Part shown: piece after piece, positions 17,593 through 27,754 of the stretch
Position numbering within the stretch: position 1 is the first letter of the stretch
How the letters are laid out: the number at the start of each line of letters is the position of its first letter
From: Billgrantia lactosivorans
Lineage (GTDB): Bacteria; Pseudomonadota; Gammaproteobacteria; Pseudomonadales; Halomonadaceae
Assembly: GCF_003254665.1 (NCBI RefSeq)
Contig: NZ_QHGY01000011.1
Coordinates: 44,959 to 108,958 of the forward strand
Reading direction: 5' to 3'
Length of the DNA: 64,000 bases
Program-made: the position numbers and the translations under genes
Notes under the pieces: model-generated
The model's input: only the letters and a program-made list of their open reading frames with translations
Told to the model about the DNA's origin: nothing
Database searches by the model: none

Positions 17593-18051
17593 TCAGCCTC
17601 CCTTGCGGGCCGCGATGATACGGTCGAGAAGGTCGAGTAGCCACTCGCGCTCGCCTTCTTTCATGAAGCTGTCGAAGTTGTCTTCGCCCGCGGCGACCTT
17701 GCGGTTGAGCCGCTCGGTGAATTCCTTGCCCTTGTCGGTGAGGTAGAGGGCGTAGGAGCGCCGATCGTTCTTCGACTTGCGCCGTTCCACCACCTCCATG
17801 CTCTCCAGCTTGTCGATGGCCGCCACCATGGCGGAACGGTCCACGTCCAGGGCGGTGGAGACCGCCGACTGGGTCAGCCCGGGGTTGTGATAGATGATGG
17901 CGAGGATGCTGAACAGCCCGGGTGTGATGCCCTCCTGGGCGCAAGCCTCGAAGAACACGTCGAAGTAGACGAGCTGCGCCCGGCGTAGCTTGTAGCCGAG
18001 GCGGGACTGCAGCATGGAGTAATCGATACCGTTCTGGTCGTCGTTGCTCAT
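17593..18051 (-). CDS. MarR-family regulator
   Basis: A 152-residue MarR regulator with a winged helix around residues 50-110 (LTQSAVSTALDVDRSAMVAAIDKLE, then RRKSKNDRRSYALYLTDKG). The ATG at 18051 is used rather than a TTG at 18093. It is divergent from the feruloyl-CoA synthetase gene. Relatives such as FerC, CouR and HcaR sense hydroxycinnamoyl-CoA thioesters and repress these pathways, so this is the probable local repressor. Effector identity is inferred. Confidence 0.82.
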   Translation of the reverse strand: MSNDDQNGIDYSMLQSRLGYKLRRAQLVYFDVFFEACAQEGITPGLFSILAIIYHNPGLTQSAVSTALDVDRSAMVAAIDKLESMEVVERRKSKNDRRSYALYLTDKGKEFTERLNRKVAAGEDNFDSFMKEGEREWLLDLLDRIIAARKGG

Positions 18052-18271
18052 AGGTTGGTCGGCCCTGAGGTTGGGTGAGCCACGAGGCGGCAAGCAGCAA
18101 ACAGCCTATCGGATACCGGACGGCGAGGCCTATCACGGTCTCCAACTTTAGTCGTGCCTCGGCCGTGAGAATCGTCGCGGCGACACGGCGTTATGAGAGT
18201 AACTTTTTGATACTGAATGCTTATTTCGCCTTGCTTCGGTTCCCAAGAATAATGTTATGGCGGCAAAATGT

Positions 18272-18301
18272 TTGACATGCCAACAGTTTAAAAAAATACT
18301 G
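18272..18301 (+). promoter_or_regulatory. Promoter of the feruloyl-CoA synthetase gene, with possible operator
   Basis: TTGACA (18272-18277), 17 bases, AATACT (18295-18300). Half-sites AACAGT (18282-18287) and ATACTG (18296-18301) overlap it; the same halves form a perfect inverted repeat before the crotonase gene at 31627-31651. The remainder of the 336-base gap from 18052 to 18387 shows no gene. Confidence 0.55.
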
Positions 18302-18387
18302 GACTCCATGTTACCAAGGCTCCCATGCCGAGGGTAGCGAGATGCCCCTTTCGATCCTGACAACGATCACAAACAGCAGGAGCGCCC

Positions 18388-20223
18388 ATGTCTTCCTCCT
18401 TTCGCGATGTCCGCCTGGGCACTGCCACTGCCAAGCTGATCCTGCGCGATGATGGAACCCGACTTCTCACTGTCGAGGAACCCCTCGGCGACTACCCCGA
18501 TACGCTGCTCGAGTGCCTGGAACGCTGGGCCGACGAGACGCCGGAGCGTACCTTCGTGGCGCGGCGCGACGGTGCCGGCGAGTGGCAGCGCCTGAGCTAT
18601 GCCCAGACCCTGGCGCGGGTACGCCGCCTGGCGCAAGGGCTGCTGAACCACGGCCTGAGCGTCGAGCGGCCCCTGGCCATCCTCAGCGGTAATTCCATCG
18701 AGCACCTGCTGCTGTCGTTGGCGGCGATGTATGTGGGTATTCCCTTCGCCCCCGTCTCGCCGGCCTATTCGCTGGTCAGCCGCGACTACGGCAAGCTGCG
18801 CCATATCATCGAGCTGCTGACGCCGGGCCTGCTGATGGTCGACAAGGCGAAGGATTTCGCCCCCGCCCTGGCGGCGGTGCAGCCGGCCGACTGCGGCTGT
18901 GTGGCGGTAGAAGCCGAAGGCTTCCCCATGGGCACCTTCGACGAACTGCTGGATACCCCCGTGACCGCGGCGGTGGAGGAGGCCCGTGCGGCCGTCGGCC
19001 CCGATACCATTGTCAAGTTCCTGTTCACCTCCGGCTCCACCGGCATGCCCAAGGGCGTCATTAATACTCACCGCATGCTCTGCGCCAACCAGGAGATGCT
19101 GGCTTCGCTGATGCCCTTCATGCGCGACGAGCCACCGGTTCTGGTCGACTGGCTGCCGTGGAACCACACCTTCGGCGGCAACCATAACGTCGGCATCGTG
19201 CTTTACAACGGCGGCAGCCTCTATATCGACGACGGCCGCCCGGTGCCGGGCGAGTTCGAGAAGACCATCGCCAACCTGCGCGAGATCGCCCCCACGGTCT
19301 ACTTCAACGTGCCCAAGGGTTTCGAGATCCTGGTGGACTACCTGAAGCGCGAGGATGCCCTGCGCGAGACCTTCTTCTCCCGGCTAAACCTGATGTTCTT
19401 CGCCGCGGCGGGGCTCTCCCAGCACATCTGGGACGAACTCGACCGCCTGGCCATCCAGACCCTGGGCTGCAAGGTGGGCATGCTGACCGGCCTGGGCGCC
19501 ACCGAGACCGCGCCCTCGGCGATGTTCGCCTCGCTGGAGGAGTCCCGCTCCGGCGTGGTGGGCCTGCCGGCGCGCGGGGTGACGATCAAGCTGGTGCCCA
19601 ACGGCGGCAAGCTCGAGTGCCGGGTGAAAGGGCCCAGCGTGATGCCGGGCTACTGGCGCCAGCCCGAGGTCACCGCCAGGAGCTTCGACGAGGAAGGCTT
19701 CTACTGCCTGGGCGATGCGGTCAAGTTCATCGACCCGGACGACCCCCAGCGCGGCATGCGCTTCGACGGGCGCATCTCCGAGGACTTCAAGCTCGACACC
19801 GGCACCTGGGTCAGCGTCGGGCCGCTGCGGGCGCGCATCATCGAAGCCGGTGCCCCCTATGTAAAGGATGTGGTGATCGCCGGGCTCGACCGGCCCTATG
19901 TGGCAGTCATGGTGTTCCCGGACCTGGAGAAGTGCCGTGAGCTGGCGGGGCTGGGCAGCGAAATCGATGCCGCCACGGTGCTGGCCAGCGAGCCGGTGCG
20001 CGAGCGGTTCTTGCAGATGCTGCGGGACCTGGACGCCCACTGCACCGGCAGCTCCACCCGGGTGCGGCGCCTGGTGCTGCTCGACGAGCCGCCGCGGCTG
20101 GACGCCCACGAGATTACCGACAAGGGCTCGATCAACCAGCGGGCCGTGCTCGATAACCGGGCCGCCATCGTCGAGGCGCTTTATCGCGAGCCACCGCCGC
20201 AGGGCGTGTTGCGGCTCGATTGA
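18388..20223 (+). CDS. fcs: Feruloyl-CoA synthetase
   Basis: A 611-residue acyl-CoA synthetase of the AMP-forming class. The P-loop-like motif is [11 protein letters not shown] (about 212-222). The segment [19 protein letters not shown] is characteristic of feruloyl-CoA synthetases. It would activate ferulate, coumarate or caffeate with CoA and ATP. It is divergent from the MarR gene and followed by a TRAP transporter. No typical feruloyl-CoA hydratase/lyase gene is adjacent; a crotonase lies 10.6 kb away on the other strand. Confidence 0.85.
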   Translation: MSSSFRDVRLGTATAKLILRDDGTRLLTVEEPLGDYPDTLLECLERWADETPERTFVARRDGAGEWQRLSYAQTLARVRRLAQGLLNHGLSVERPLAILSGNSIEHLLLSLAAMYVGIPFAPVSPAYSLVSRDYGKLRHIIELLTPGLLMVDKAKDFAPALAAVQPADCGCVAVEAEGFPMGTFDELLDTPVTAAVEEARAAVGPDTIVKFLFTSGSTGMPKGVINTHRMLCANQEMLASLMPFMRDEPPVLVDWLPWNHTFGGNHNVGIVLYNGGSLYIDDGRPVPGEFEKTIANLREIAPTVYFNVPKGFEILVDYLKREDALRETFFSRLNLMFFAAAGLSQHIWDELDRLAIQTLGCKVGMLTGLGATETAPSAMFASLEESRSGVVGLPARGVTIKLVPNGGKLECRVKGPSVMPGYWRQPEVTARSFDEEGFYCLGDAVKFIDPDDPQRGMRFDGRISEDFKLDTGTWVSVGPLRARIIEAGAPYVKDVVIAGLDRPYVAVMVFPDLEKCRELAGLGSEIDAATVLASEPVRERFLQMLRDLDAHCTGSSTRVRRLVLLDEPPRLDAHEITDKGSINQRAVLDNRAAIVEALYREPPPQGVLRLD

Positions 20224-20270
20224 ATGCCGCTTGTAGCGCTGCAATTTGCACACATCCCGTTCAAGCAAGT

Positions 20271-20307
20271 ACAGGAGCTCTGCCTCGTCCCGAGGCGGAG
20301 CTCCTGT
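20271..20307. terminator. Strong GC-rich hairpin after fcs
   Basis: Outer arms ACAGGAGCTC (20271-20280) and GAGCTCCTGT (20298-20307), with an inner GCCTCG/CGAGGC stem. There is no T-run, so termination is uncertain. The rest of the gap to 20457 holds a perfect TATAAT (20383-20388) and an ACCAAAGTC motif (20346-20354), but no clear -35. Confidence 0.5.
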
Positions 20308-20457
20308 GCCTGGAACAATGCACGAGCCGGCGAGGCGAAGCCTATACCAAAGTCGGGTATCGAGATGTGTCGATGAGTGGACTATAATCGGAACTCAAAT
20401 AGATGGTAAGCACCATTGTTGTCACTACAAACAAATACAAACCTTCGAGGTAGCCCC

Positions 20458-21588
20458 ATGACACGTCGCACGCTCAAGACCCTTGCCGTTGTCGCTGCCG
20501 TCGGTAGCCTGGCGCTGGCCGGCCATGCCCACGCCCGTGAGATGCGCATGGCCCCCGGAGTGCCGCCGGCGCACCCCGCCTATGATCCGATGTTTACCGA
20601 GTTCGCCGAGCGTCTGGCCGAGAAGACCGGCGACGACTTGACGGGCAACCTGCTGGGGACCGAGGTGGCCAGCATCGGCAACATGCGCAACGCCATTCGC
20701 AGCGGACTGGTGGAGGTCGGTCTCTTCCTGCCGGCCTACTTTCCGGCCGACCTGCCCGAGATCAACCTGGTCGGAGACCTGGCTTTCCTGGGCACCAACC
20801 CCCATGCCATGGGGGCGGCGGTGACCGAGTACATCGTCACCTGTGACGAGTGCCAGGAGGAGCTCAAGGAGCTTGGCATCGTCTATACCAGCTCCCATGC
20901 CTCGGACCTCTACCGCATCCTGAGCACCGAGCCGGTACGAAACCTGGACGACCTTCAGGGGCTGCGCATGCGGGTGGGCGGCCCGCAGTACTCTCGCTGG
21001 GCCGAATCGGTGGGTGTCTCGCCATCTTCCATCCCGGTAGGGGAGACCTACGAGTCGCTCTCCCAGGGGGTGATCGAAGGCACCATCGCCTCCATTGCCG
21101 ATATCATCTCCTTTCGTCTGGACGACGTGCTGAACTACGTGACCGATGTCGAGCTGGGCACGTTCCACAGCACCATTTCCCATGCGGTTGGCCAGCAGGC
21201 CTGGGGGTCGCTCTCAGCCGAGCAGCGTGAGGCCTTGATCCATGCCTCCGTCGAGGCGTCGGCCGCCATCACCCAGCGCTGGGGGTACGAGATGGCCGAA
21301 GAGGCCCGGGAGGTGGCGCAGGAGAGCGGCATCGAGATGCTGGAACCCGAGCCCGAGCTGCTGGAGGCCACCGAAGCCTTTCTCGAGGAGGACCTGGTCC
21401 ATGCCGCGGAGCAGGCGGAAAGCCGCCACGGCGTAGAGGAGGCGGCAGCCAAGATCGAGCGCTTCCAGTCGCTGGTGGAAAAGTGGACCGCCATCGTCGA
21501 GGAAGCCGAGGAGGACCCGGATGCGGTGGCCGAGGCGATGAAGCGCGAAATCTGGAGTGAGGTCGACTTCTCTACCTACGGGACCTGA
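20458..21588 (+). CDS. TRAP transporter substrate-binding protein (DctP)
   Basis: A 376-residue periplasmic binding protein with a signal peptide ending AHA around residue 24. The DctP fold is visible (MRVGGPQYSRWAESVGVSPSSIPVGETYESLSQGVIEGTI, the region carrying the conserved substrate-binding arginine). The C-terminus is long and very acidic. It heads a DctP-Q-M operon between fcs and the CoA-transferase gene, so hydroxycinnamate or a related aromatic acid is the likely substrate. Confidence 0.87.
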   Translation: MTRRTLKTLAVVAAVGSLALAGHAHAREMRMAPGVPPAHPAYDPMFTEFAERLAEKTGDDLTGNLLGTEVASIGNMRNAIRSGLVEVGLFLPAYFPADLPEINLVGDLAFLGTNPHAMGAAVTEYIVTCDECQEELKELGIVYTSSHASDLYRILSTEPVRNLDDLQGLRMRVGGPQYSRWAESVGVSPSSIPVGETYESLSQGVIEGTIASIADIISFRLDDVLNYVTDVELGTFHSTISHAVGQQAWGSLSAEQREALIHASVEASAAITQRWGYEMAEEAREVAQESGIEMLEPEPELLEATEAFLEEDLVHAAEQAESRHGVEEAAAKIERFQSLVEKWTAIVEEAEEDPDAVAEAMKREIWSEVDFSTYGT

Positions 21589-21709
21589 CGTCGCCCGGAG
21601 CCTGTCGGTCTTGGCCGAGTTTCGTGGCTGGCCGGCATCAATTCGGACAGGCTCCTGAGCCCCAGGCCGGCAAGCCGGCTTCGAAACGCTCCCACGCCGG
21701 AGACTCGTG

Positions 21710-22228
21710 ATGGATGTTCTCTACCGCCTCACCAATCGGGCTGCCGTCGGCCTGGCCCTGCTGGGAACGCTCGGCATCCTGCTGATGGTGATCCATATCA
21801 CCCTGGACGTGCTGCTGCGCGCCACGCTGTCCGTGTCGATCCCGGCCACTGCGGAGCTGGTGACCCGCTATTACCTGATTACCCTGGCCCTTCTGCCGTT
21901 GGGCTGGGTGGAGTGGCGCCGGCAGATGATTGCCGTGGAGGCGCTGGAGGGGCTGATGAAGCCATGGCTGGTGCGCCTGTCCGACGTGCTGGTGTCGCTG
22001 CTTTCAGCCGGAGTCTATGCCGTGCTGGCCATTACCACCTGGAACAAGGCGATGGAGCAGTACGACATCGGCGCCTACGTGATGTCGCTGAATTTCCCCA
22101 TGCCGGTCTGGCCGACCTACTTTGCCCTGCCCGTCGCGTTCGCCCTGGCGGCGGTGGTCTGTGTGGTGCGGCTGCCGTTCCTGGCCAGTGGGGCGGCTCC
22201 TCCCTCCAGCACGCCAGATGAAAGGTGA
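21710..22228 (+). CDS. TRAP transporter small membrane subunit (DctQ)
   Basis: A 172-residue protein with four predicted membrane segments and the DctQ signature around GWVEWRRQMIAVEAL. The ATG at 21710 is preferred; a GTG one codon earlier is possible. Its stop overlaps the ribosome site of the DctM gene. The 120-base gap after DctP contains a self-complementary stretch (GACAGGCTCC near its reverse complement) that may temper downstream expression. Confidence 0.83.
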   Translation: MDVLYRLTNRAAVGLALLGTLGILLMVIHITLDVLLRATLSVSIPATAELVTRYYLITLALLPLGWVEWRRQMIAVEALEGLMKPWLVRLSDVLVSLLSAGVYAVLAITTWNKAMEQYDIGAYVMSLNFPMPVWPTYFALPVAFALAAVVCVVRLPFLASGAAPPSSTPDER

Positions 22229-22233
22229 TCTTA

Positions 22234-23532
22234 ATGTCCGTTGACGTTGGCTTCTATGGCCTCGCCATCCTCATGCTGCTGCTGGCGCTAAGGGTACCGG
22301 TAGCGCTCTCGCTGGTCGTGGTCTCGCTGGGTGGCATGACGGTGATGCTAGGTTGGAATACCGCCATCGGGCAGCTTTCCTCGGCACCCTACGAGTTCAT
22401 CGCCAAGTGGACGCTCAGCGCGGTGCCGATGTTCCTGTTGATGGGCTTCGTCTGCTATCACACCGGCCTTACCAACGGGCTCTTCAGTGCCGCCAAGGTG
22501 GTCTTTCGCTGGCTGCCCGGCGGGGTGGCGATCTCCAGCATCGTGGCCAGCTCAGGCTTTGCCGCGGTGAGCGGCTCGAGCGTGGCCTGTTCGGCCGCCA
22601 TGGGCCGCATCGCCATTCCCGAGATGGTGCGGGGCGGCTACAAGCCGAGCTTCGCCTGCGGCACCATCGCCGCCGGCGGTACCATCGGCGCGCTGATCCC
22701 GCCCAGTATCCTGATGATCGTGTATGGCGTCTTCGCCCAGGTCTCGATCACGCAGGTATTCCTCGGGGGCATCACCATCGGCCTGCTGACGGCGCTGAGT
22801 TATAGCCTGGTGATCCTCCTGGTCAGCTGGTGGCGACCCGACATCGTACCGCGGGAGGCCGTGGGGGCCCGCGACATCACCGCCCGCCAGGCGCTGCTCG
22901 ACATCTGGCCGGTGCTGGTGCTGGGCGTGCTGGTGTTCGGCGGCCTCTTCTCGGGGTTCTTCACCGCCACCGAGGCGGGGGCCGTGGGGGCCGCCGGGGC
23001 GATCCTCATCGGCTTGCTGCTCAGGCGCCTGAACGGCCGGGCGATGAAGGCCGCACTGCTCGAGACCCTTTCCACCACCTCGGCGCTGCTGATCATCGGC
23101 GTGGGGGCCAGCATGTTCACCCTGTTCCTGAGCCTGAGCGGCCTGGCCGGCTACATCACCGGGGCGGTGACCGGCTGGGAGCTCTCCTATCTCGAGCTGA
23201 TGCTGGTGGTGGTGCTGATCTATCTCTTCCTGGGGCTGTTCATGGAGCCCTTCGGCGCCATGCTGGTGACCCTGCCGGTGCTGCTGCCGGTCTTCGAGCT
23301 GTATGACGTGAGCCTGATCTGGTTCGGCGTGCTGCTGGTGAAGCTGCTGGAGATCGGCATGATCACCCCGCCGGTGGGCATGAACATCTTCGTGATCAAG
23401 GGCGTGGCGGGCCAGTACGCCTCGCTGATGGACATCTTCCGCGGCGTGGCGACGTTCCTGGTGGCCGACATTGCCGTGGTGGCCCTGGTGGTCTTCTATC
23501 CCCAGATCGTGCTGGTACTGACCGGCGGCTGA
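22234..23532 (+). CDS. TRAP transporter large membrane subunit (DctM)
   Basis: A 432-residue, very hydrophobic protein of the DctM family, with about twelve membrane segments and the family motifs GGTIGALIPPSILMIVYG and GMITPPVGMNIFVIKG. The start at 22234 has AAAGGTGAT upstream, inside the end of the DctQ gene. It is the sodium-coupled permease of the three-gene transporter. Confidence 0.88.
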   Translation: MSVDVGFYGLAILMLLLALRVPVALSLVVVSLGGMTVMLGWNTAIGQLSSAPYEFIAKWTLSAVPMFLLMGFVCYHTGLTNGLFSAAKVVFRWLPGGVAISSIVASSGFAAVSGSSVACSAAMGRIAIPEMVRGGYKPSFACGTIAAGGTIGALIPPSILMIVYGVFAQVSITQVFLGGITIGLLTALSYSLVILLVSWWRPDIVPREAVGARDITARQALLDIWPVLVLGVLVFGGLFSGFFTATEAGAVGAAGAILIGLLLRRLNGRAMKAALLETLSTTSALLIIGVGASMFTLFLSLSGLAGYITGAVTGWELSYLELMLVVVLIYLFLGLFMEPFGAMLVTLPVLLPVFELYDVSLIWFGVLLVKLLEIGMITPPVGMNIFVIKGVAGQYASLMDIFRGVATFLVADIAVVALVVFYPQIVLVLTGG

Positions 23533-23590
23533 TTCACGAGCCCAGGATGGCTGTGCGGCCAATCGTCAGCCTTCCTTCGAGCTAAATAGT

Positions 23591-23605
23591 TTGTTTATAA
23601 AACAA
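23591..23605. promoter_or_regulatory. AT-rich palindrome before the CoA-transferase gene
   Basis: TTGTTT-ATA-AAACAA in an AT-rich stretch between the DctM stop and the CoA-transferase start. It could be an operator or a promoter element of the CoA-transferase/thiolase operon. Confidence 0.4.
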
Positions 23606-23650
23606 TATGTTTAAGTCTCAATCACAACCCCTCCCAAGGAGGCCGAGAGA

Positions 23651-25210
23651 GTGAACAAGGTCATCGACAGCAGCAGCGCGGCGGACCTGATTCGGGATGG
23701 CGACACCGTCATCTGGACCACTGCCGGCCTGTGCGGTTTCGCCGAGGCCGTGGCCACGGCGCTGGAGCGGCGCTTCCTTGAGACCGGCGCGCCCCGTGAC
23801 CTCACCGTGGCGCATAGCTGCGGCTGCGGCGACGGCAAGACCCGCGGCATGAACCACCTGGGTCATGCCGGGCTGGTCAAGCGCTTGATCAGCGGCCACA
23901 CCGGCCAGGCGCCGCGCATGGGCGAGCTGATCCGCGAGAACCGCCTCGAGGGTTACCTGCTGCCCCAGGGCGTGCTGGCCCATTTGTGGCGCCACATCGC
24001 CGGCAACAAGCCCGGTGTGCTCAGCAAGGTGGGGCTGGGTACCTTCGTCGATCCACGCCTCGAGGGTGGCAAGGCCAACGCGGCGGCCGTCGAGGACCTG
24101 GTCAAGCGGGTCGAACTCGAGGGCGAGGAGTGGCTTCTTTACCGCACCTTTCCGGTGGACGTGGCGGTGATTCGCGCCACCACCGCCGACGAGCGAGGCA
24201 ACCTGAGCATGGAGCGCGAGGCGCTGTTCCTCGAGCAGCTCTCCATGGCCCAGGCGGCGAGGAACAGCGGCGGCATCGTCATCGCCCAGGTCGAGTACCT
24301 GGCCACCCAGGGCAGCCTGCACCCCAAGCAGGTCAAGGTGCCGGGCGACTTGGTCGACTACGTGGTGGTGGCCGAGCCCGAGCACCACATGCAGACCATC
24401 ACCACCGGCTACAACCCGGCGCTGTCCGGCGACCTGAGGATGCCACTGGGCGGCATCAAGCCGCTGCCCCTGGACCCGCGCAAGGTGATCGCCCGGCGCG
24501 CCGCCATGGAGCTGGTGCCGGGCGGGGTGGTCAACCTCGGCATCGGCATGCCCGAAGGGGTCTCCAGCGTGGCGGCGGAGGAGGGCGTCAGCGACCTGAT
24601 GACCCTGACCACCGAACTCGGCACCTACGGCGGCGTGCCCGCCAGCGGCGGCGACTTCGCCACCTCGTACAACGCCGAGGCGATCATCGACCACGGCTAC
24701 CAGTTCGACTTCTACGACGGCGGCGGGCTGGACGTCTGCTTCCTCGGCCTGGCCCAGACCGACCACGAGGGCAACCTCAACGTCAGCAAGTTCGGCGACA
24801 AGGTGGTGGGGCCGGGCGGCTTCATCAACATCAGCCAGAGCGCCCGCAAGGTGGTGTTCTGCGGCACCTTCACCAACGGCGGCGAGCTGGCGATCGAGGG
24901 CGGCCGCCTCGCCATTCGCCAGGAGGGACACCGCCGCAAGTTCGTCCAGCGCGTCGACCAGATCACCTTCAGCGGCCGCTATGCCCAGCAGACCGGCAAG
25001 CCGGTGCTGTTCGTCACCGAGCGCTGCGTCTTCGAGCTGATCGACGGCGAAATCACCCTCACCGAGATCGCCCCGGGCCTCGACGTCGAACGCGACATCC
25101 TGGCGGCCATGGACTTCGTGCCGCGTATCGCCGCAGTGCTGCGCGAGATGCCGGAGGCGCTCTTCCAGCCCCAGTGGGGCGGCCTGCGCGAGCACCTGGC
25201 ACGCGACTGA
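23651..25210 (+). CDS. Acyl-CoA:carboxylate CoA-transferase
   Basis: A 519-residue single-chain class I CoA-transferase (both subunits fused, as in YdiF/propionate CoA-transferase). The N-terminal half has the alpha-type fold; the C-terminal half has GIGMPEGVSSVA and TTELGTYGGVPASGG, the region of the catalytic glutamate. It starts with GTG after AAGGAGG. It is followed 17 bases later by a thiolase gene. In this setting it could release vanillate or 4-hydroxybenzoate from its CoA ester onto acetate, or activate an acid; both are inference. Confidence 0.82.
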   Translation: MNKVIDSSSAADLIRDGDTVIWTTAGLCGFAEAVATALERRFLETGAPRDLTVAHSCGCGDGKTRGMNHLGHAGLVKRLISGHTGQAPRMGELIRENRLEGYLLPQGVLAHLWRHIAGNKPGVLSKVGLGTFVDPRLEGGKANAAAVEDLVKRVELEGEEWLLYRTFPVDVAVIRATTADERGNLSMEREALFLEQLSMAQAARNSGGIVIAQVEYLATQGSLHPKQVKVPGDLVDYVVVAEPEHHMQTITTGYNPALSGDLRMPLGGIKPLPLDPRKVIARRAAMELVPGGVVNLGIGMPEGVSSVAAEEGVSDLMTLTTELGTYGGVPASGGDFATSYNAEAIIDHGYQFDFYDGGGLDVCFLGLAQTDHEGNLNVSKFGDKVVGPGGFINISQSARKVVFCGTFTNGGELAIEGGRLAIRQEGHRRKFVQRVDQITFSGRYAQQTGKPVLFVTERCVFELIDGEITLTEIAPGLDVERDILAAMDFVPRIAAVLREMPEALFQPQWGGLREHLARD

Positions 25211-25227
25211 GCATCAGGAGATCAGAC

Positions 25228-26418
25228 ATGTTCAAGAACGCCTACATCCCCTACGGCGGCTACTACACGACCCCCTTCTGCAAGTGGATGGGCAGCCTGG
25301 CCAACGTCAACGCCATCGAACTGGGCGCGGCCACCAGCAAGCGCTGGTTCGCCAGCCGCGGCATCGACCCCACGCTCATCGACTACCTCTACCTGGGCGT
25401 GTCGGTGGGCCAGAAGTCGATCTTCTACGGCGCGCCCTGGGCCGCGGCCATGATGGGGGCCGGCCAGGCACCCGGCCAGAACGTCACCCAGGCCTGTGCC
25501 ACCGCGACCACGGCGGTGTTCAATGCCGCCCTGGCGGTGGATGCCGGCAGCTTCGAGACCACCTACTGCCTGCTCGCCGACCGCCCCTCCAACGGCCCGC
25601 ACACCATCTGGCCCAACCCCAACGGGCCGGGCGGCGAGGTGATCGCCGAGAACTGGAACATGGACAACATCGCCGCCGACCCGGCCACCGGCAAGGACAT
25701 GCTGACCACCGCCGAGAACGTCGCGCGCGAGCATGGCTTCAGCCGCGAGCAGGCCGACGAGCTGACCCTGCGCCGTTACGAGCAGTATGCCGAGGCGCTG
25801 GCCAACGAGCGCGCCTTCCAGAGGCGCTACATGTTTCCCGTCGAAGTGGCGGTCTCGCGCAGGGAGACCAAGCGCGTCGAGGCCGACGAGGGGGTCACCG
25901 CGACCAGTGCCGAGGGCCTCGCCAGGCTGCGGGCGGTGCAGCCCGACGGCATTCACACCTACGGGGCCCAGACCCACCCGGCCGATGCCAACGCCGGCAT
26001 CGTCGTCACCACCCGCGAGCGCGCCGCCGAGCTCAGCACCGATCCCCGACTGGCCGCCCAGGTGGTGGCCTACGGCCATGCCCGGACCAAGCCGGCCCAC
26101 ATGCCCATGGCGCCGGCCACCTCGGTCAAGCGTGCGCTCGACCGGGCGGGCCTGGGCCTCGACCAGATCAAGACGATCAAGAACCACACGCCCTTCATCG
26201 CCAACGACCTGCACCTGGCCAAGGCGCTGGGGCTCGACGCCCACACCTTCAACAACTACGGCACCTCGCTGGTCTACGGCCACCCCCAGGCGCCGACGCT
26301 GGCGCGCCTGCTGATCGAGGCCATCGAGGAGACCGCGCTGAAGGGCGGCGGCTACGCCCTGGTGACCGGCTGCGCGGCCGGCGATTCGGCTGCCGCGCTG
26401 ATCGTCAAGGTGGGCTGA
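25228..26418 (+). CDS. Thiolase-family protein
   Basis: A 396-residue divergent thiolase. The nucleophile is Cys90 in QACATAT, the base is in GHP (His352) and the second cysteine is Cys382 in TGCAAGDS. It differs from pcaF in the active-site segments and lacks the usual [12 protein letters not shown] form. It is coupled to the CoA-transferase gene. It probably cleaves an aromatic beta-ketoacyl-CoA to an aroyl-CoA and acetyl-CoA in side-chain beta-oxidation; this is inferred from neighbours. Confidence 0.82.
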   Translation: MFKNAYIPYGGYYTTPFCKWMGSLANVNAIELGAATSKRWFASRGIDPTLIDYLYLGVSVGQKSIFYGAPWAAAMMGAGQAPGQNVTQACATATTAVFNAALAVDAGSFETTYCLLADRPSNGPHTIWPNPNGPGGEVIAENWNMDNIAADPATGKDMLTTAENVAREHGFSREQADELTLRRYEQYAEALANERAFQRRYMFPVEVAVSRRETKRVEADEGVTATSAEGLARLRAVQPDGIHTYGAQTHPADANAGIVVTTRERAAELSTDPRLAAQVVAYGHARTKPAHMPMAPATSVKRALDRAGLGLDQIKTIKNHTPFIANDLHLAKALGLDAHTFNNYGTSLVYGHPQAPTLARLLIEAIEETALKGGGYALVTGCAAGDSAAALIVKVG

Positions 26419-26541
26419 AAGCTCCCCCGGTCCTTCCACCCGGGAAAACCCGTCAAGGGAGTTGGCGGGGTGCAAGAGAGAACGCAAGGGAAGTGAGTCG
26501 CAAGCAGCAGATTTCGAACTAGAACAACACGGAGATGAACC

Positions 26542-27609
26542 ATGAAGGTAACTGGAAAAAGGCTGGCCATGGCGGTAGCGCTTTCGACCGTTTCTGCACA
26601 GGCTTACGCCCTGGAGCTGGGTGAATTCGGCGGTGCGAATCTCAGCATCGGAGGCTATATCAAGGCGGAGGGAATCTTTACCGATCCGGATCAGGGAGAC
26701 CGGAACTTCGATGCCAGCGCTCGCCAGTCGCGCATCAACTTCCAGGTCGACAAGGAGGTTCAGGGCCATAGCGTGACGGGCTTCATCGAGGGCGACTTCT
26801 GGGATAACGCGACGGATGAGACGGATACGAGCTATGCCATGCGCTTGCGCCACGCTTACATCCAGGTCGACGACTTGACCCTCGGGCAGACCTGGTCGGG
26901 CCAGTTCTTTGCCAACGCGCCATTCGACGTCGAGATCCTCGATTTCTACGGCACGGGGGTCGGCAGCGTTTCCGGTAGCGGCGCGGTCGTACGACCCGAT
27001 ATGGTGCTCCATTATACCCCGGGTGGGTTCCGCTTCAGCCTCCAGGACCCGATCTACCAGGATGCCGACTACCCGGACATGGTGGCGTCCTATACGCACC
27101 GCACCGAGTCGGGGCACGCCTTCAATGCCGGCGTCACCGGGCGGGAGGTCGAGACCGGCATCGACGATTCGGAATTCGGCGCCGCGTTCTCCCTGGCCGC
27201 TAAGCTCAACTTCGGTAATACCTCACTTGCCCTGAGCGGCTACACGGGCAAAGGCAACAACGTCTACTCCGGCTGGGGCTACAACGGTGCCACGAGTCCC
27301 GTCAGCATGCCCGCGAGCGGTGAGGTCAATGCCGACGGCGACCTGGTGAGCACGACCGGCTATACGGCGGGGGTGAGCCATCGCTTCAATGAGCAGTTCC
27401 GCGGCAACATTCGCTACGCCCAGGTGGAAGCGGACGAGGTGGCACCGACCGTTGCCGACGATACCCTCGAGATGATGAACGTCAACCTCATCTACACCTA
27501 CCTGCCCAACCTGGAGTTCGGCATCGAGTGGCGCGACCGCAATGCGACGACGATGCCGCTGCGTCCGGGTGGACAGCAGGTGGAGTTGATGGCGATGTAC
27601 AAGTTCTAG
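26542..27609 (+). CDS. Outer-membrane porin, DcaP-like
   Basis: A 355-residue beta-barrel protein with a signal peptide ending AYA near residue 23. It has many alternating beta strands and a C-terminal Phe preceded by MYK, the usual signal for outer-membrane insertion. It resembles DcaP-like porins but lacks the long coiled coil at the N-terminus. It lies behind the thiolase gene and before a terminator, so it probably admits the aromatic substrates of this cluster. Confidence 0.78.
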   Translation: MKVTGKRLAMAVALSTVSAQAYALELGEFGGANLSIGGYIKAEGIFTDPDQGDRNFDASARQSRINFQVDKEVQGHSVTGFIEGDFWDNATDETDTSYAMRLRHAYIQVDDLTLGQTWSGQFFANAPFDVEILDFYGTGVGSVSGSGAVVRPDMVLHYTPGGFRFSLQDPIYQDADYPDMVASYTHRTESGHAFNAGVTGREVETGIDDSEFGAAFSLAAKLNFGNTSLALSGYTGKGNNVYSGWGYNGATSPVSMPASGEVNADGDLVSTTGYTAGVSHRFNEQFRGNIRYAQVEADEVAPTVADDTLEMMNVNLIYTYLPNLEFGIEWRDRNATTMPLRPGGQQVELMAMYKF

Positions 27610-27653
27610 GGGAGCTTGTCGCCGGATCCTTCGCTCGGTTTCGATCGCTTGGC

Positions 27654-27691
27654 GAGGCGAATCATCGATACGTCGGTGATTCGCCTCTTTT
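27654..27691. terminator. Terminator between convergent porin and acyl-CoA dehydrogenase genes
   Basis: Arms GAGGCGAATCA (27654-27664) and TGATTCGCCTC (27677-27687), followed by a T-run on the plus strand. Confidence 0.75.
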
Positions 27692-27754
27692 CGTTGTGAG
27701 GACGGCGAAAGTTCCCTGGCGAGGCTTGGGGCAGCCTCAAGCGCAATCGCGGGT